A DNA stretch of 64,000 bases from Bradyrhizobium sp. Rc3b (GTDB lineage Bacteria > Pseudomonadota > Alphaproteobacteria > Rhizobiales > Xanthobacteraceae). The position numbers were made by a program, and so were the translations under genes. The notes beneath the pieces are model-generated. The model was given only the letters and a program-made list of their open reading frames with translations, made no database searches and was not told where the DNA came from. This document shows, piece after piece, positions 51,126 to 60,169 of the stretch. Within the stretch, counting starts at the first letter, position 1, and each line of letters starts with the position of its first letter. Location of the stretch: NCBI RefSeq assembly GCF_900114915.1, contig NZ_FOUS01000005.1:412723-476722 (forward strand), written 5' to 3'.

Positions 51126-51142
51126 CCCTTTGCTGCAAAGGG
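51126..51142. promoter_or_regulatory. 17-bp perfect palindrome in the regulator/transporter divergent region
   Basis: CCCTTTGC-T-GCAAAGGG has exact 8-bp arms around a single base. It lies 191 bases before the transporter start and 90 bases before the regulator start. It is a candidate protein-binding site. Confidence 0.65.
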
Positions 51143-51333
51143 GTTAATCCGGAAGCCTACGTGGCGGCGCGCCGGTGCCTGATACCGGCGTCAGCTACGC
51201 GTCAGTGCGCAAGGCCGAAAGTCGTATTGGGGCGGGTTTCACGCCGATGTTACCTTGCAGGCAAGACCTGGGTTGATCCGGCATGTCCGGACGTCTGGGG
51301 TGCGAGGAAACGCAATTCGGGGAGCGACTCAAT

Positions 51334-52998
51334 ATGTCGACAATGGCTGTGTCTCAAGCAGGCGCGGGAGGGATGACGAAGGACGAACGGTTCGTCATTC
51401 TCGCCTCCTCGCTCGGTACCGTCTTCGAGTGGTACGATTTCTACCTCTACGGCTCGCTGGCTTCGATCATCGGCGTGCAGTTCTTCTCGGATTACCCGCC
51501 AGCCACCCGCGACATCTTCGCGCTGCTGGCCTTCGCCGCCGGCTTCCTGGTGCGTCCGTTCGGCGCGATCGTGTTCGGCCGCGTCGGCGACATCGTCGGC
51601 CGCAAATACACCTTCCTCGTCACCATCCTGATCATGGGTCTGTCGACCTTCATCGTCGGCCTGCTGCCGAACGCGGCGACCATCGGCATCGCGGCTCCGA
51701 TCATCCTGATCGCGCTGCGCCTCGCCCAGGGCCTGGCGCTCGGCGGTGAGTATGGCGGCGCGGCCACTTATGTCGCGGAGCATGCTCCGAACGGCAAGCG
51801 CGGCTACTACACCTCCTTCATTCAGACCACCGCGACGCTCGGCCTGTTCCTGTCGCTACTGGTGATCCTGTTCACCCGTAGCGCCCTCGGCGAGGCCGAT
51901 TTCGCGAAGTGGGGCTGGCGCATCCCGTTCCTGGTCTCGGTGCTGCTGCTCGGCATCTCGGTCTGGATCCGGCTTCGCCTCAATGAATCCCCGATCTTCC
52001 AGAAGATGAAGGACGAGGGCAAGAGCTCGAAGGCGCCGCTGACCGAAGCCTTCGGCAACTGGCAGAACGGCAAGCTGGTGCTGCTCGCGCTGCTTGGCGG
52101 CGTGATGGGCCAGGGCGTCGTCTGGTACACCGGTCAGTTCTACGCGCTGTTCTTCCTGCAATCGATCCTGAAGGTCGACGGCTACACCGCCAACCTGCTG
52201 ATCGCCTGGTCGCTGCTGCTCGGCACCGGCTTCTTCATCGTGTTCGGCATGCTGTCCGACAAGATCGGCCGCAAGCCGATCATCCTCGGCGGCTGTCTGA
52301 TCGCGGCGCTGACCTTCTTCCCGATTTTCAAGATGATCACCACCAATGCCAACCCGGCGCTGGAAAAGGCGATCGAATCGGTCAAGGTCGACGTGGTGGC
52401 GGATCCCGCGGGTTGCGGCGACCTGTTCAACCCGGTCGGCACCCGTGTCTTCACCGCACCTTGCGACACCGCACGTGCCTACCTGTCGCAGTCGTCGGTC
52501 AAGTACTCGACCACGTCTGGCGCAGCCGGCTCGGGTGTGAAGGTCGTCGTCAATGGTAAGGAAGTGCCCTACACGAGCGCCAAGGACAGCAACCCGGCAG
52601 TGCTCGCCGCGGTGCAGGCGGCCGGCTATCCGAAGGCCGGCGATGCGGGCATCGTGAAGATGTCCCATCCGTTCGACATCTTCCGTCCGCAGGTGGCGGC
52701 GATCATCGGCCTGCTGTTCATCCTGGTGCTGTTCGTCACCATGGTGTACGGCCCGATCGCGGCGATGCTGGTCGAACTGTTCCCGACCCGCATCCGCTAC
52801 ACCTCGATGTCGCTACCCTACCACATTGGTAACGGCTGGTTCGGCGGCCTGCTGCCGGCGACCGCCTTTGCCATCGTGGCCTCGACGGGCGACATCTATG
52901 CCGGCCTCTGGTACCCGATCATCTTCGCCTCGATTACCGTCGTGATCGGCTTCTTCTTCCTGCCCGAGACCAAGGACGTCGACATCAAGGCGACCTGA
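51334..52998 (+). CDS. MHS-family (metabolite:H+ symporter) MFS transporter with inserted soluble domain
   Basis: A 554-residue major-facilitator transporter. The signature FEWYDFYLYGSLASIIG, GRVGDIVGRKYTF and LALGGEYGGAATYVAEHAP place it in the MHS group (ProP/ShiA/KgtP-like), which import carboxylates or osmolytes with protons. Between the eighth and ninth helices it has an extra soluble segment of about 115 residues (337-450), with two cysteines (AGCGDLF, TAPCDTA) and a VVVNGKEVPYTS hairpin. Most MHS members are 430-460 residues. GGGGAGCGACTC precedes ATG 51334. The divergent response regulator probably controls it. Confidence 0.9.
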   Translation: MSTMAVSQAGAGGMTKDERFVILASSLGTVFEWYDFYLYGSLASIIGVQFFSDYPPATRDIFALLAFAAGFLVRPFGAIVFGRVGDIVGRKYTFLVTILIMGLSTFIVGLLPNAATIGIAAPIILIALRLAQGLALGGEYGGAATYVAEHAPNGKRGYYTSFIQTTATLGLFLSLLVILFTRSALGEADFAKWGWRIPFLVSVLLLGISVWIRLRLNESPIFQKMKDEGKSSKAPLTEAFGNWQNGKLVLLALLGGVMGQGVVWYTGQFYALFFLQSILKVDGYTANLLIAWSLLLGTGFFIVFGMLSDKIGRKPIILGGCLIAALTFFPIFKMITTNANPALEKAIESVKVDVVADPAGCGDLFNPVGTRVFTAPCDTARAYLSQSSVKYSTTSGAAGSGVKVVVNGKEVPYTSAKDSNPAVLAAVQAAGYPKAGDAGIVKMSHPFDIFRPQVAAIIGLLFILVLFVTMVYGPIAAMLVELFPTRIRYTSMSLPYHIGNGWFGGLLPATAFAIVASTGDIYAGLWYPIIFASITVVIGFFFLPETKDVDIKAT

Positions 52999-53022
52999 TC
53001 GAAAGCAGCGATAAGTACAACG

Positions 53023-53054
53023 AACCGGCCGCGGAGCGATCCGCGGCCGGTTTT
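53023..53054. terminator. Bidirectional rho-independent terminator
   Basis: AACCGGCCGCGGA and TCCGCGGCCGGTT pair perfectly over 13 bases with a four-base loop (GCGA), followed by TTTTGTTT. It serves the MHS transporter and lies between converging genes, so it may stop the YjbQ message as well. Confidence 0.9.
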
Positions 53055-53074
53055 GTTTGAGCACTAAAATTGCT

Positions 53075-53548
53075 TTATTGATTGCTGCCGACGAATTGCA
53101 GCACCACCTCGCGCCGGTGCGGGCGCTTGCGGTGCTCGATCAAATAGATCGCCTGCCAGGTGCCGAGGGCAAGCCTGCCGCTCAGGACCGGGACCTGAAG
53201 CGAGGCCCCGGTCAGCATCGTCTTGATATGTGCCGGCATGTCGTCCGGTCCTTCGGCGTCGTGGGTCCAGCCGGCATTCTCCGGCGCCAGCCGGGACAGT
53301 GCCGTGGTGAGATCGACCAGCACGGAGGGATCGGCGTTCTCCTGGATCGTCAGCGAGGCCGAGGTATGGCGGATGAACAGCGTCAGCGCGCCGTCGCGCG
53401 CGTGAACCTCGGCGATGAATTTTGCAGCCTCGCTCGTCAGATCGGTGAAGCCGTGACCCGATGTCTGCACGGTCAGCAATGACGATGCGATGGTGTCGGC
53501 TTGCACCGACGATGGCGCCGAGCGGGTGACTGATCTGGTTGATGTCAT
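53075..53548 (-). CDS. YjbQ/UPF0047 family protein
   Basis: A 157-residue protein of the YjbQ family. The conserved core reads LTLFIRHTSASLTIQENAD, DDMPAHIKTMLTGASLQVPV and GTWQAIYLIEHRKRPHRREV. Members show weak thiamine-phosphate synthase activity in E. coli; their main role is unsettled. The N-terminal ~18 residues are an extension. A palindromic repeat follows its start region upstream at 53576-53675. Confidence 0.9.
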   Translation of the reverse strand: MTSTRSVTRSAPSSVQADTIASSLLTVQTSGHGFTDLTSEAAKFIAEVHARDGALTLFIRHTSASLTIQENADPSVLVDLTTALSRLAPENAGWTHDAEGPDDMPAHIKTMLTGASLQVPVLSGRLALGTWQAIYLIEHRKRPHRREVVLQFVGSNQ

Positions 53549-53575
53549 GAAGGGTCTCGACTAATCGAATACTGC

Positions 53576-53675
53576 CGTAGGGTGGGCAAAGGCGCAACGC
53601 GCCGTGCCCACGTCTTTCCTCATTGCCTTAGAACCATGGTGGGCACGGCGTAAGAACGCCTTTGCCCACCCTACG
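53576..53675. repeat. Dispersed inverted-repeat element, copy 2
   Basis: It begins CGTAGGGTGGGCAAAGGCG and ends CGCCTTTGCCCACCCTACG, identical to the ends of 13445-13552, with an inner GCCGTGCCCAC/GTGGGCACGGC pair and a different central loop. The same ends with a divergent centre mark a mobile or structurally conserved element. Confidence 0.9.
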
Positions 53676-53708
53676 GCACCTCAACGCATGGATGGCGCGA
53701 AGGGGTCC

Positions 53709-54230
53709 TCAAATCTTCCCCGACACGTCCTTCTGGACGCGGTTGGCCATGTCGATCAGCCGCCGCCAGGCCTTTTCCAGAAACGACATCACGCGGTCGA
53801 CGTCCTGGTCGCTCGGCAGCGGGATCTCGATCTTGCGCTCGCCCTCGGCGGCCTTGGGCTCCGCTTTCTTCAGCGGGTCGGATTTCGGCAGCGCCTCGTC
53901 GATCTTGCCGGACACCGTCGGCCCGGCCGCGAGCTGTCCCTGCAGCCTTTCGACCTCGGCCTGGAGCCGGCCGATCTCGGCGTCGAGCGCGGTCCGTTCG
54001 TCGGGCACCGCGTAACAGGCCCAGCCGGCGCCGTTCTTGGTGCAGGTCGATACCGTGCCGGTGCGCGTGTCGAGCCGCAGCACGCCCTCGGGGATGGGCG
54101 TCATGCTGTAGCGGCCGTTCTCGCTGTCGGGCGCGGATTGCGCGGCCTCGAGGTCGCCGGCGATCGCCACCGCGGCGGCGAACGCCGCCAGCGCAAGCCA
54201 TGATGTTGTGGATGACGTCACTGGTCTCAT
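53709..54230 (-). CDS. Exported coiled-coil protein of unknown function
   Basis: A 173-residue protein with a signal peptide (residues 1-29, LALAAFAAAVAIAGDLEA). A small domain with paired cysteines follows (STCTKNGAGWACYAVPDE), then a coiled coil (ERTALDAEIGRLQAEVERLQ) and a Lys/Glu-rich tail ending RVMSFLEKAWRRLIDM. I chose ATG 54230. Periplasmic, possibly membrane-peripheral; no known function. Confidence 0.75.
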   Translation of the reverse strand: MRPVTSSTTSWLALAAFAAAVAIAGDLEAAQSAPDSENGRYSMTPIPEGVLRLDTRTGTVSTCTKNGAGWACYAVPDERTALDAEIGRLQAEVERLQGQLAAGPTVSGKIDEALPKSDPLKKAEPKAAEGERKIEIPLPSDQDVDRVMSFLEKAWRRLIDMANRVQKDVSGKI

Positions 54231-54589
54231 CGCGATCTCCGCCACGGCGTGCTGGTGGCCCTCTCGCAAATTCTACACCCCGGTGAGGCGATCCGCCGCC
54301 CAAAACACGCACCCTTATCAACGATCGCGGCGGCGTGTTCGATCCCGGCAGCGTGGCGAAAGGGCGGCCGCCTTCGCCGATCCTGAGGCTTGCTGCTGCG
54401 GTGCGGCGTCACGCTGTGTGCAGCGCTGCCGTGCGCGCCAATATCATCAAATAAATCAGCTACATAAACGAAAGCGACGCAATCGTGACTTGGCTTGACT
54501 TGATTATGGGCCATCAGTATGGTCCGCGCGGCTTTTGAGGGTGGCGGGCGCAATTTCCATTCAGCCGCGGCGTTTCGGGTCTTCGTTGC
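54231..54589. other. 359-base region upstream of the F0 operon
   Basis: It contains a candidate promoter at 54495-54523 and no convincing gene. Confidence 0.6.
54495..54523 (+). promoter_or_regulatory. Candidate sigma-70-type promoter of the F0 ATP synthase operon
   Basis: TTGACT (54495-54500) and TATGGT (54518-54523) are spaced by 17 bases. The -35 box matches 5 of 6 consensus positions and the -10 box 4 of 6. The site is 66 bases before the atpI start. Confidence 0.55.
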
Positions 54590-54964
54590 ATGACACAGGG
54601 CACGGGACACGGCGAGAATGGGGATCGCGATAGATCGTCCGAGGAAGCTGCGCTTTCCGAACGGCTCGGAAATCTTGATCAGCGGTTGTCCGAATTCCGG
54701 GACCGACGAATCAAGACCGAGCAACCCGCAGGTGACGGTGAGGACAGAGCGGCCAGAGCTTCGGCGATGGCGCTTGGTTTCCGGTTATCCTCCGAGTTGA
54801 TCGCCGGGGTCGTTGTCGGAGCGGGGATTGGCTGGGGTTTCGACCGCTTGCTGTCGACGTCGCCTTTCGGATTTATCGTGTTCCTGTTGCTGGGCTTCGT
54901 CGCCGGCGTGGTGAATGTGGTGAGAACGGCGGGTGCGGGTCAAAACAGGCGCGGTGGGTCTTAG
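54590..54964 (+). CDS. atpI: ATP synthase protein I (AtpI)
   Basis: A 124-residue membrane protein, the first gene of the F0 cluster. An N-terminal hydrophilic region (about 1-60) precedes two membrane helices (SSELIAGVVVGAGIGWGFDR and FGFIVFLLLGFVAGVVNVVR). AtpI assists assembly of the c-ring and may carry Mg or Ca ions. It lies 112 bases before atpB in the conserved alphaproteobacterial arrangement. Confidence 0.9.
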   Translation: MTQGTGHGENGDRDRSSEEAALSERLGNLDQRLSEFRDRRIKTEQPAGDGEDRAARASAMALGFRLSSELIAGVVVGAGIGWGFDRLLSTSPFGFIVFLLLGFVAGVVNVVRTAGAGQNRRGGS

Positions 54965-55076
54965 CCGATCCGCACCAGGACAGGAATGATCGTGCCGGCC
55001 TTGCCGGTACGGGCCGGCCCGGCCGGCAGACCGAGACCCGCCGGCATTGCCCGGCAGACCAAGAGATGCCGCGCTG

Positions 55077-55826
55077 ATGAAAATCGACCCGATCCACCAG
55101 TTCAACATCGAGCCTCTCTTCACCCTGGGCCATATCGGCAATCACACGATCGCCTTCACCAATTCGTCGCTCTACATGCTGGTGGCGGTGGCGGTGATCT
55201 CGATCCTGATGCTCGCCAGCGGCACGCAGCTGGTTCCCGGGCGCCTGCAATCGGTCGCCGAAATCTCCTACGAATTCGTCGCCTCGACCATCCGTTCGAC
55301 GGCCGGCGCGGAAGGCATGAAGTTCTTCCCGCTGATCTTCTCGCTGTTCATGTTCATTTGCGTCTCGAACCTGGTCGGCATCATCCCCTATACCTTCACG
55401 GTGTCGAGCCATCTGATCGTCACCGCGGCGCTCGCGCTTCTGGTCTTCTTCACCGTCCTGATCTACGGCGTCGCCAAGAACGGCCTGAAGTTCTTCTCGA
55501 TCTTCGTGCCCCACGGCGTCCCCGGCTACATCCTGCCGCTGGTGATGTTCATCGAGATCCTGTCGTTCTTCCTGCGGCCGGTCTCCCACAGCGTCCGTCT
55601 GTTCGCCAACATGCTGGCCGGCCACATCGCGCTGAAGGTGTTCGCGGGCTTCGTCGCCATGCTCGGCTTCTCGCTCGGGGCGCTGGGCTGGGTCGGCGGC
55701 GTGCTGCCGCTGGCTCTCACGGTCGCGCTGTACGCGCTCGAGATTCTGGTCGCGTTCCTGCAAGCCTATGTGTTTGCGATCCTGACCTGCATCTACCTCA
55801 ACGACGCCATTCATCCGGGACACTGA
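55077..55826 (+). CDS. atpB: ATP synthase F0 subunit a
   Basis: A 249-residue inner-membrane subunit that forms the proton half-channels against the c-ring. The essential arginine lies in [13 protein letters not shown], and the C-terminal helices contain [21 protein letters not shown] chose ATG 55077 ([15 protein letters not shown]). The operon order atpI-atpB-atpE-atpF'-atpF is that of Rhizobiales, with F1 genes elsewhere. Confidence 0.96.
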   Translation: MKIDPIHQFNIEPLFTLGHIGNHTIAFTNSSLYMLVAVAVISILMLASGTQLVPGRLQSVAEISYEFVASTIRSTAGAEGMKFFPLIFSLFMFICVSNLVGIIPYTFTVSSHLIVTAALALLVFFTVLIYGVAKNGLKFFSIFVPHGVPGYILPLVMFIEILSFFLRPVSHSVRLFANMLAGHIALKVFAGFVAMLGFSLGALGWVGGVLPLALTVALYALEILVAFLQAYVFAILTCIYLNDAIHPGH

Positions 55827-55879
55827 GCGGTCCGGGGAATTTCCACCCACAACCCAATCTTTCTTCCAAGGAGTCTAAA

Positions 55880-56110
55880 ATGGATCCGGCAGCAGCAAAA
55901 CTTATCGGCGCGGGCATCGCATGCATCGGCATGGGCGGCGCGGGCGTCGGCGTCGGCGTGATCTTCGGCAACTACCTCGCCGCAGCCGTTCGCAACCCCT
56001 CGGCCGCTCAGGGCCAGTTCGGCAACCTGATCTTCGGCTTCGCCGTGACCGAAGCGCTCGGCATTTTCTCGCTGCTGATCGCGCTGCTGCTGCTGTTCGT
56101 TCCGCTCTGA
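55880..56110 (+). CDS. atpE: ATP synthase F0 subunit c
   Basis: The 76-residue proteolipid of the rotor ring: two hydrophobic hairpin helices with the [11 protein letters not shown] glycine-rich first helix, the polar loop [12 protein letters not shown] and the proton-carrying Glu58 in [20 protein letters not shown] eight bases before ATG 55880 is a strong ribosome-binding site, matching its need for many copies. H+ rather than Na+ specificity is expected. Confidence 0.97.
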   Translation: MDPAAAKLIGAGIACIGMGGAGVGVGVIFGNYLAAAVRNPSAAQGQFGNLIFGFAVTEALGIFSLLIALLLLFVPL

Positions 56111-56175
56111 GGACGACGTTTTTCGCGCCGTTCCATCCATTGGGACGGCGCGTGTGACTGCAACAGGAGAACTCC

Positions 56176-56742
56176 GTGGCTGAAAGTCATGGCGGCGCAA
56201 AAGGTCCGGCGGCGGGCGCTCACACCGAGGCTGACGGTGGTCACCACGGTGGCGGTTTTCCGCCGTTCGAGAGCAGCAACTACGCTTCACAGCTGGTGTC
56301 GCTCGCGATCTTCTTCGTCCTGCTTTACGTGATCGTGTCCAAGCTCGCTCTGCCGAAGGTCGGCGGTGCGATCGAGGCGCGTCAGAACAAGATCGAGGGT
56401 GACCTCGCCGAGGCGCAGAAGCTGAAGGACCAGTCCGAGGCGGCGCTGAAGGCCTATGAAACCGAGCTCGCTTCGGCGCGCACGCGGGCACAGGCCATCG
56501 GCAACGAATCCCGCGACAAGGCGAATGCGCAGGCGGAAGCCGAGCGCAAGACGCTGGAAGAACAATTGGCGGCCAAGCTCGCCGGGGCGGAGAAGACCAT
56601 CGCCTCGACCCGCGCCACCGCCATGAGCAACGTCCGCGGCATCGCGGCCGATGCGGCAGGCCAGATCGTGCAGCAGCTTACCGGCGTCGTTCCCGACGCC
56701 GCGTCGGTCAATGCCGCGGTCGATGCGTCCCTGAAAGGTTAG
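56176..56742 (+). CDS. atpG: ATP synthase F0 subunit b'
   Basis: A 188-residue peripheral-stalk subunit of the b' type, starting at GTG 56176 after CAGGAG. A Gly/His-rich N-terminal tail (residues about 1-35) precedes the membrane helix ([19 protein letters not shown]), followed by a long coiled coil rich in Glu, Ala and Lys. With AtpF it forms the b/b' heterodimer seen in phototrophs and Rhizobiales. The symbol atpG (atpF2) is used variably. Confidence 0.93.
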   Translation: MAESHGGAKGPAAGAHTEADGGHHGGGFPPFESSNYASQLVSLAIFFVLLYVIVSKLALPKVGGAIEARQNKIEGDLAEAQKLKDQSEAALKAYETELASARTRAQAIGNESRDKANAQAEAERKTLEEQLAAKLAGAEKTIASTRATAMSNVRGIAADAAGQIVQQLTGVVPDAASVNAAVDASLKG

Positions 56743-56747
56743 TCGAG

Positions 56748-57233
56748 ATGTTCTTCGATCCTGAAACCTGGGTCGCCATCGCCTTCGTGATCCTGATGGT
56801 CGTGTTCGCCTATCTCGGGGTCTTCAAGTCGGCGATGACGGCGCTGGATCATCGTGCCGCCCGCATCAAGGCCGAGCTCGACGACGCGACGCGCCTCAAG
56901 CAGGAAGCGGCCAAGGTGCTCGCCGACTACAAGGCACGCAGCGCCACGGCCGAGCGCGAAGCTGCCGACATCATCGCCAACGCCAAGGCCGAAGCCGAGC
57001 GCATCGCGGCCGACGCCAAGGCGAAGATGGAAGACTTCGTCGCCCGCCGGACCAAGACCGCGGAGAGCAAGATCGCGCTCGCCGAGGCCCAGGCACTCGC
57101 CGATGTCCGCGCCGCAGCCGCGGAAGCCGCCGTCCAGGCCGCCTCCACGATCCTGTCGCAGTCGGTCAAGGGCCAGGTCGCCGACGATCTGCTCGCCAAG
57201 GGCATCACCGAGGTTCGCCAGAAGCTGAACTGA
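56748..57233 (+). CDS. atpF: ATP synthase F0 subunit b
   Basis: A 161-residue stalk subunit beginning [20 protein letters not shown], with a single membrane helix (about 8-28) and a long amphipathic coiled coil to the C-terminus. It starts five bases after the b' stop. A perfect terminator follows at 57254, closing the operon. Confidence 0.95.
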   Translation: MFFDPETWVAIAFVILMVVFAYLGVFKSAMTALDHRAARIKAELDDATRLKQEAAKVLADYKARSATAEREAADIIANAKAEAERIAADAKAKMEDFVARRTKTAESKIALAEAQALADVRAAAAEAAVQAASTILSQSVKGQVADDLLAKGITEVRQKLN

Positions 57234-57253
57234 GGGTTTTGCCTTCAGTAATC

Positions 57254-57285
57254 AAAAAGCCGGCGCGATGAGCGCCGGCTTTTTT
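57254..57285 (+). terminator. Rho-independent terminator of the F0 operon
   Basis: AAAAAGCCGGCGC and GCGCCGGCTTTTT pair over 13 bases with a five-base loop (GATGA), followed by TTTGTTTG. Confidence 0.95.
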
Positions 57286-57314
57286 GTTTGCGACACCGCA
57301 ATCCACAAATACCG

Positions 57315-57416
57315 TGTCATCACCCGCGAAAGCGGGTGATCCAGTATTCCAGAGACAGCAATGAGATACGGAGAAGCCGCGGCGTACTGGATGCCCCGCC
57401 TGCGCGGAGCATGACA
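57315..57416. repeat. Intergenic palindromic element (CCAGTA type)
   Basis: The left arm GTGTCATCACCCGCG, the hairpin CACCCGCGAAAGCGGGTG and GGTGATCCAGTATTCC are partly inverted in the right half (TACTGGATGCCCCGCCTGCG, GCATGACA). It separates the F0 operon from the converging exported-protein gene. Confidence 0.75.
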
Positions 57417-57441
57417 GCGTTCTTCGTGACGACTTGCTTAC

Positions 57442-58092
57442 CTACTTCTTCTTCCGTCCCTTCGGCTCGGGCGACAGCGCCTGCGGGTCGAAGCCGACAT
57501 AGAAGACATAGGAATCGGCGACCGCGGCGGAGGGCGTCGGATAAGCCAGATCCTCGACGATGAAGGTGAAGGGCACGCTGCCGCCCTCCGACATCTCGAC
57601 CGTCGTCCGGTAAGCCTTCGAGGCGATCACTTTCTCGCCGACGCCGCCCTGCACCACCGCGACACGCAAAGGCACCTCGACGGTGGCGGGCGCGCCGGCG
57701 GGACCGGCGATCACGCGGCCCTGGATTCCGATCCGGGCCGTGATGCCGACACTGCTGCGGGAACATTCGCGCGCCATCTTGGTGATCGAGGCCTGGAAGC
57801 GGATCTCGTTGCCGACGGCCGGCTTGCCGGCCGCCCCGACCGCGTAGGTTGATGCGCCCGCGCGCACCGTCACCTGCGGGCAATCGACCTCGTCTTCCGC
57901 CGGCTGGCCAGGCGCGGGCGCGGGCTTGGGCGGGGCCGGCTCATCCGACTTGCCGCCGAACAGGCTCTTGAAGCGGTCAGTCAAGGACTGGGCGGCCACC
58001 GGCGAAACCGCCGCGAACGACATCGACAAGACAAGCGCGATCGCCGTCCCCCGCCGCAGCACATTCCGCGATGACCGAAGCTGCTTCACCAT
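57442..58092 (-). CDS. Exported protein of unknown function
   Basis: A 216-residue protein with a signal peptide (residues about 1-36, RGTAIALVLSMSFAAVSPVA then AQ) followed by a short DRFKSLFGG helix, a Pro-rich linker and a beta-rich domain (CPQVTVRAGASTYAVG, then SSVGITARIGIQGRVIAGP, ending YVFYVGFDPQALSP). I do not recognise the family with confidence. I chose ATG 58092 (MVKQLRSSRNV); a longer frame begins at 58143. Confidence 0.7.
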   Translation of the reverse strand: MVKQLRSSRNVLRRGTAIALVLSMSFAAVSPVAAQSLTDRFKSLFGGKSDEPAPPKPAPAPGQPAEDEVDCPQVTVRAGASTYAVGAAGKPAVGNEIRFQASITKMARECSRSSVGITARIGIQGRVIAGPAGAPATVEVPLRVAVVQGGVGEKVIASKAYRTTVEMSEGGSVPFTFIVEDLAYPTPSAAVADSYVFYVGFDPQALSPEPKGRKKK

Positions 58093-58252
58093 CAAAGCCC
58101 GTACTCCAATGACAATTGTCCGGCCGATCGTGGGCCGGGGCATGCGGGTTATATCGTCAAAATCGGCGAACCCAAGGCAGCAAAAAGGGGGACTTGGCAG
58201 GGGACTTGGCCAAAGGACTTGGGCAAGGGATTTGGCCACATGATCGAGCGGC

Positions 58253-58840
58253 TCAGCCGCGGAAATCCTCATGCAGCAGGCCGAACAGCAAATGGTCCTG
58301 CCAGACCCCATTGATGCAGAGATAGCGGCGCGCCAAGCCCTCACGGGAGAAACCGCACTTCTCCAGCACCCGGATCGACGGCGCATTGGTGGGGATGCAG
58401 GCGGCCTCGACCCGGTGCAGATTGAGCTCGCCGAACAGCGTCGGCAGCAGCACCCGCAGTGCAGCCGTCATGTAGCCGCGATGGGCATGGGGTTGGCCGA
58501 CCCAATAGCCGATGGTGCCGGCCTGCACGATGCCGCGCCGGACATTGGCCAGCGTGATGCCGCCGACCATGGCGCCATCAAGCTCGCGGAAGATCAGAAA
58601 GGGATAGGAACGGTCCGCGGCAATGTCCTCGGAATAGCGGCGCAGGCGGCGGCGGAAGCCGGATCGGGTGAGATCGTCAGACGGCCAGATCGGCTCCCAG
58701 GGCGTCAGATAATCGCGGCTGGTTTCGCGCAAATGCGCCCATTGCAGGAAGTCCGACATCTGCGGCGCGCGCAGCAACAGCCCGTTACCGCGCGGCGCGA
58801 GGGCGGCGGGTCCACTGGACGGCAGGCGAAAGAGGGCCAT
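58253..58840 (-). CDS. GNAT-family N-acetyltransferase (RimJ-like)
   Basis: A 195-residue acetyltransferase. The acetyl-CoA-binding motif is visible as IGYWVGQPHAHRGYMTAALR and the following strand has the family signature HRVEAACIPTNAPSIRVLEK then CGFSREGLARRY. It resembles RimJ/RimL ribosomal-protein N-acetyltransferases; the target is unknown. It starts 39 bases after the M16 peptidase stop and is probably the last gene of the thrC unit. Confidence 0.9.
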   Translation of the reverse strand: MALFRLPSSGPAALAPRGNGLLLRAPQMSDFLQWAHLRETSRDYLTPWEPIWPSDDLTRSGFRRRLRRYSEDIAADRSYPFLIFRELDGAMVGGITLANVRRGIVQAGTIGYWVGQPHAHRGYMTAALRVLLPTLFGELNLHRVEAACIPTNAPSIRVLEKCGFSREGLARRYLCINGVWQDHLLFGLLHEDFRG

Positions 58841-58879
58841 GGTGATGCTTCCCGGGGCAGCTCAGCCCGCGCGCGGCTC

Positions 58880-60169
58880 CTAATGCAGCCGCGCCTTGGC
58901 ACGTGCCCGCGTCAATCCTTCCGCAAAAGACACCGCCGTGTCCAGACCCCTGCCACTGCCTAATGCGACAACGGCAGGCCGGCTCCGCGACAGCAGCGCA
59001 CGCGCCGCGTCCCGGGTCGATTCGACGCTGACGGCGTCGATCCGGCCCACCAGCTCCTCGACCGTCTGCGGCCGGCCATAGGCCAGCACGTGGCGCGCCA
59101 GCTGCTCGGCACGCGACGAGCAGCTCTCCAGCGCCATCAGGAGCCCTGCCTTCATCTGCGCCTTGGCCCGCGCGATCTCGGCCTCGGTCAGCGTCTCCAC
59201 CGACTCATTCATGATGTCGACCACGACCTCCATCATCTCCGGCGCGTCGGCCGGATCGGTGCCGGTGTAGAGGCCGAAGAAGCCGGTGTCGGTATAGGGC
59301 GCGTGGAACGAATAGATCGAGTAGCAGAGGCCGCGCTTCTCGCGCACCTCCTGGAACAGGCGCGACGACATTCCGCCGCCGAGGATGTTGGTGAAGACCT
59401 GGAGCGAGAACAGCGACAGATCGTTCTGCGGCACGCCTTCCAGCGCCAGCGTCAGATGCGCCTGCTCCAACTCGCGATGCACCACCTTGGCGCCGCCCTT
59501 GCCGAACTGAGCGGTTTGCGGCTTCGGGCCCGGCGTCCCCTCGAAACTCGCAAAGCGCTTCTCGACCTCGGCAACGACTTGGCTGTGATCGACCGCGCCT
59601 GCGGCCGCCACCACCATGTCGGGCCCGCGATAATGCGTCGAGAGGTAGCCGCGCAGCATGTCACGGTTGAAGGCGCGCAGCGTCTTGGCCGTGCCGAGCA
59701 GCGAGCGGCCCATCGGCTGATCGGGATAGCAGAGCTCGTTGAGATGCTCGAACACGACGTCATCGGGCGTATCCTGCGCGGCACCGATCTCCTGCACGAT
59801 GACGTTCTTCTCGCGCTCCAGCTCGTCGGGCTCGAAGGCCGGATTGGCGAGGATGTCGGCGAGCACGTCGAGCGCGAGCGGCACGTCGGCCTTGAGCACC
59901 CGCGCGTAATAGGACGTAGTCTCGGTCGAGGTGCCGGCATTGAGGTCGCCGCCGACCGCCTCGATCTCCTCGACGATCTCGCGCGAGGAGCGCTTCGTCG
60001 TGCCCTTGAACGCCATGTGCTCGAGCAGATGCGAGATGCCGTGCTCGTTCGGCTTCTCGTCGCGTCCGCCGACGCCGGCCCAGACGCCGAGCGCCGCGGT
60101 CTCGAGATGGGGCATCTTGTCGGTGACGACGGTCAGGCCGGAGGCAAGCTTGGAAATCTCGACGCTCAT
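58880..60169 (-). CDS. M16-family zinc peptidase (mitochondrial processing peptidase-like)
   Basis: A 429-residue pitrilysin-fold peptidase. The inverted zinc motif HLLEH (His47, Glu50, His51) is intact, followed by MAFKGTTKRS. The second Glu lies in the ENVIVQEIGAAQD region, and the C-terminal half is the partner domain without a zinc site. It belongs to the branch related to the mitochondrial processing peptidase beta subunit. It overlaps the thrC stop by ATGA. In alphaproteobacteria this thrC-peptidase-acetyltransferase order is common. Confidence 0.93.
   Translation of the reverse strand: MSVEISKLASGLTVVTDKMPHLETAALGVWAGVGGRDEKPNEHGISHLLEHMAFKGTTKRSSREIVEEIEAVGGDLNAGTSTETTSYYARVLKADVPLALDVLADILANPAFEPDELEREKNVIVQEIGAAQDTPDDVVFEHLNELCYPDQPMGRSLLGTAKTLRAFNRDMLRGYLSTHYRGPDMVVAAAGAVDHSQVVAEVEKRFASFEGTPGPKPQTAQFGKGGAKVVHRELEQAHLTLALEGVPQNDLSLFSLQVFTNILGGGMSSRLFQEVREKRGLCYSIYSFHAPYTDTGFFGLYTGTDPADAPEMMEVVVDIMNESVETLTEAEIARAKAQMKAGLLMALESCSSRAEQLARHVLAYGRPQTVEELVGRIDAVSVESTRDAARALLSRSRPAVVALGSGRGLDTAVSFAEGLTRARAKARLH

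Noticed and set aside
54986..56110. A 374-codon frame running through atpB and into atpE
   Set aside because: It is out of frame with atpB and only joins atpE near its end. The subunit c start at 55880 with its ribosome-binding site is decisive.
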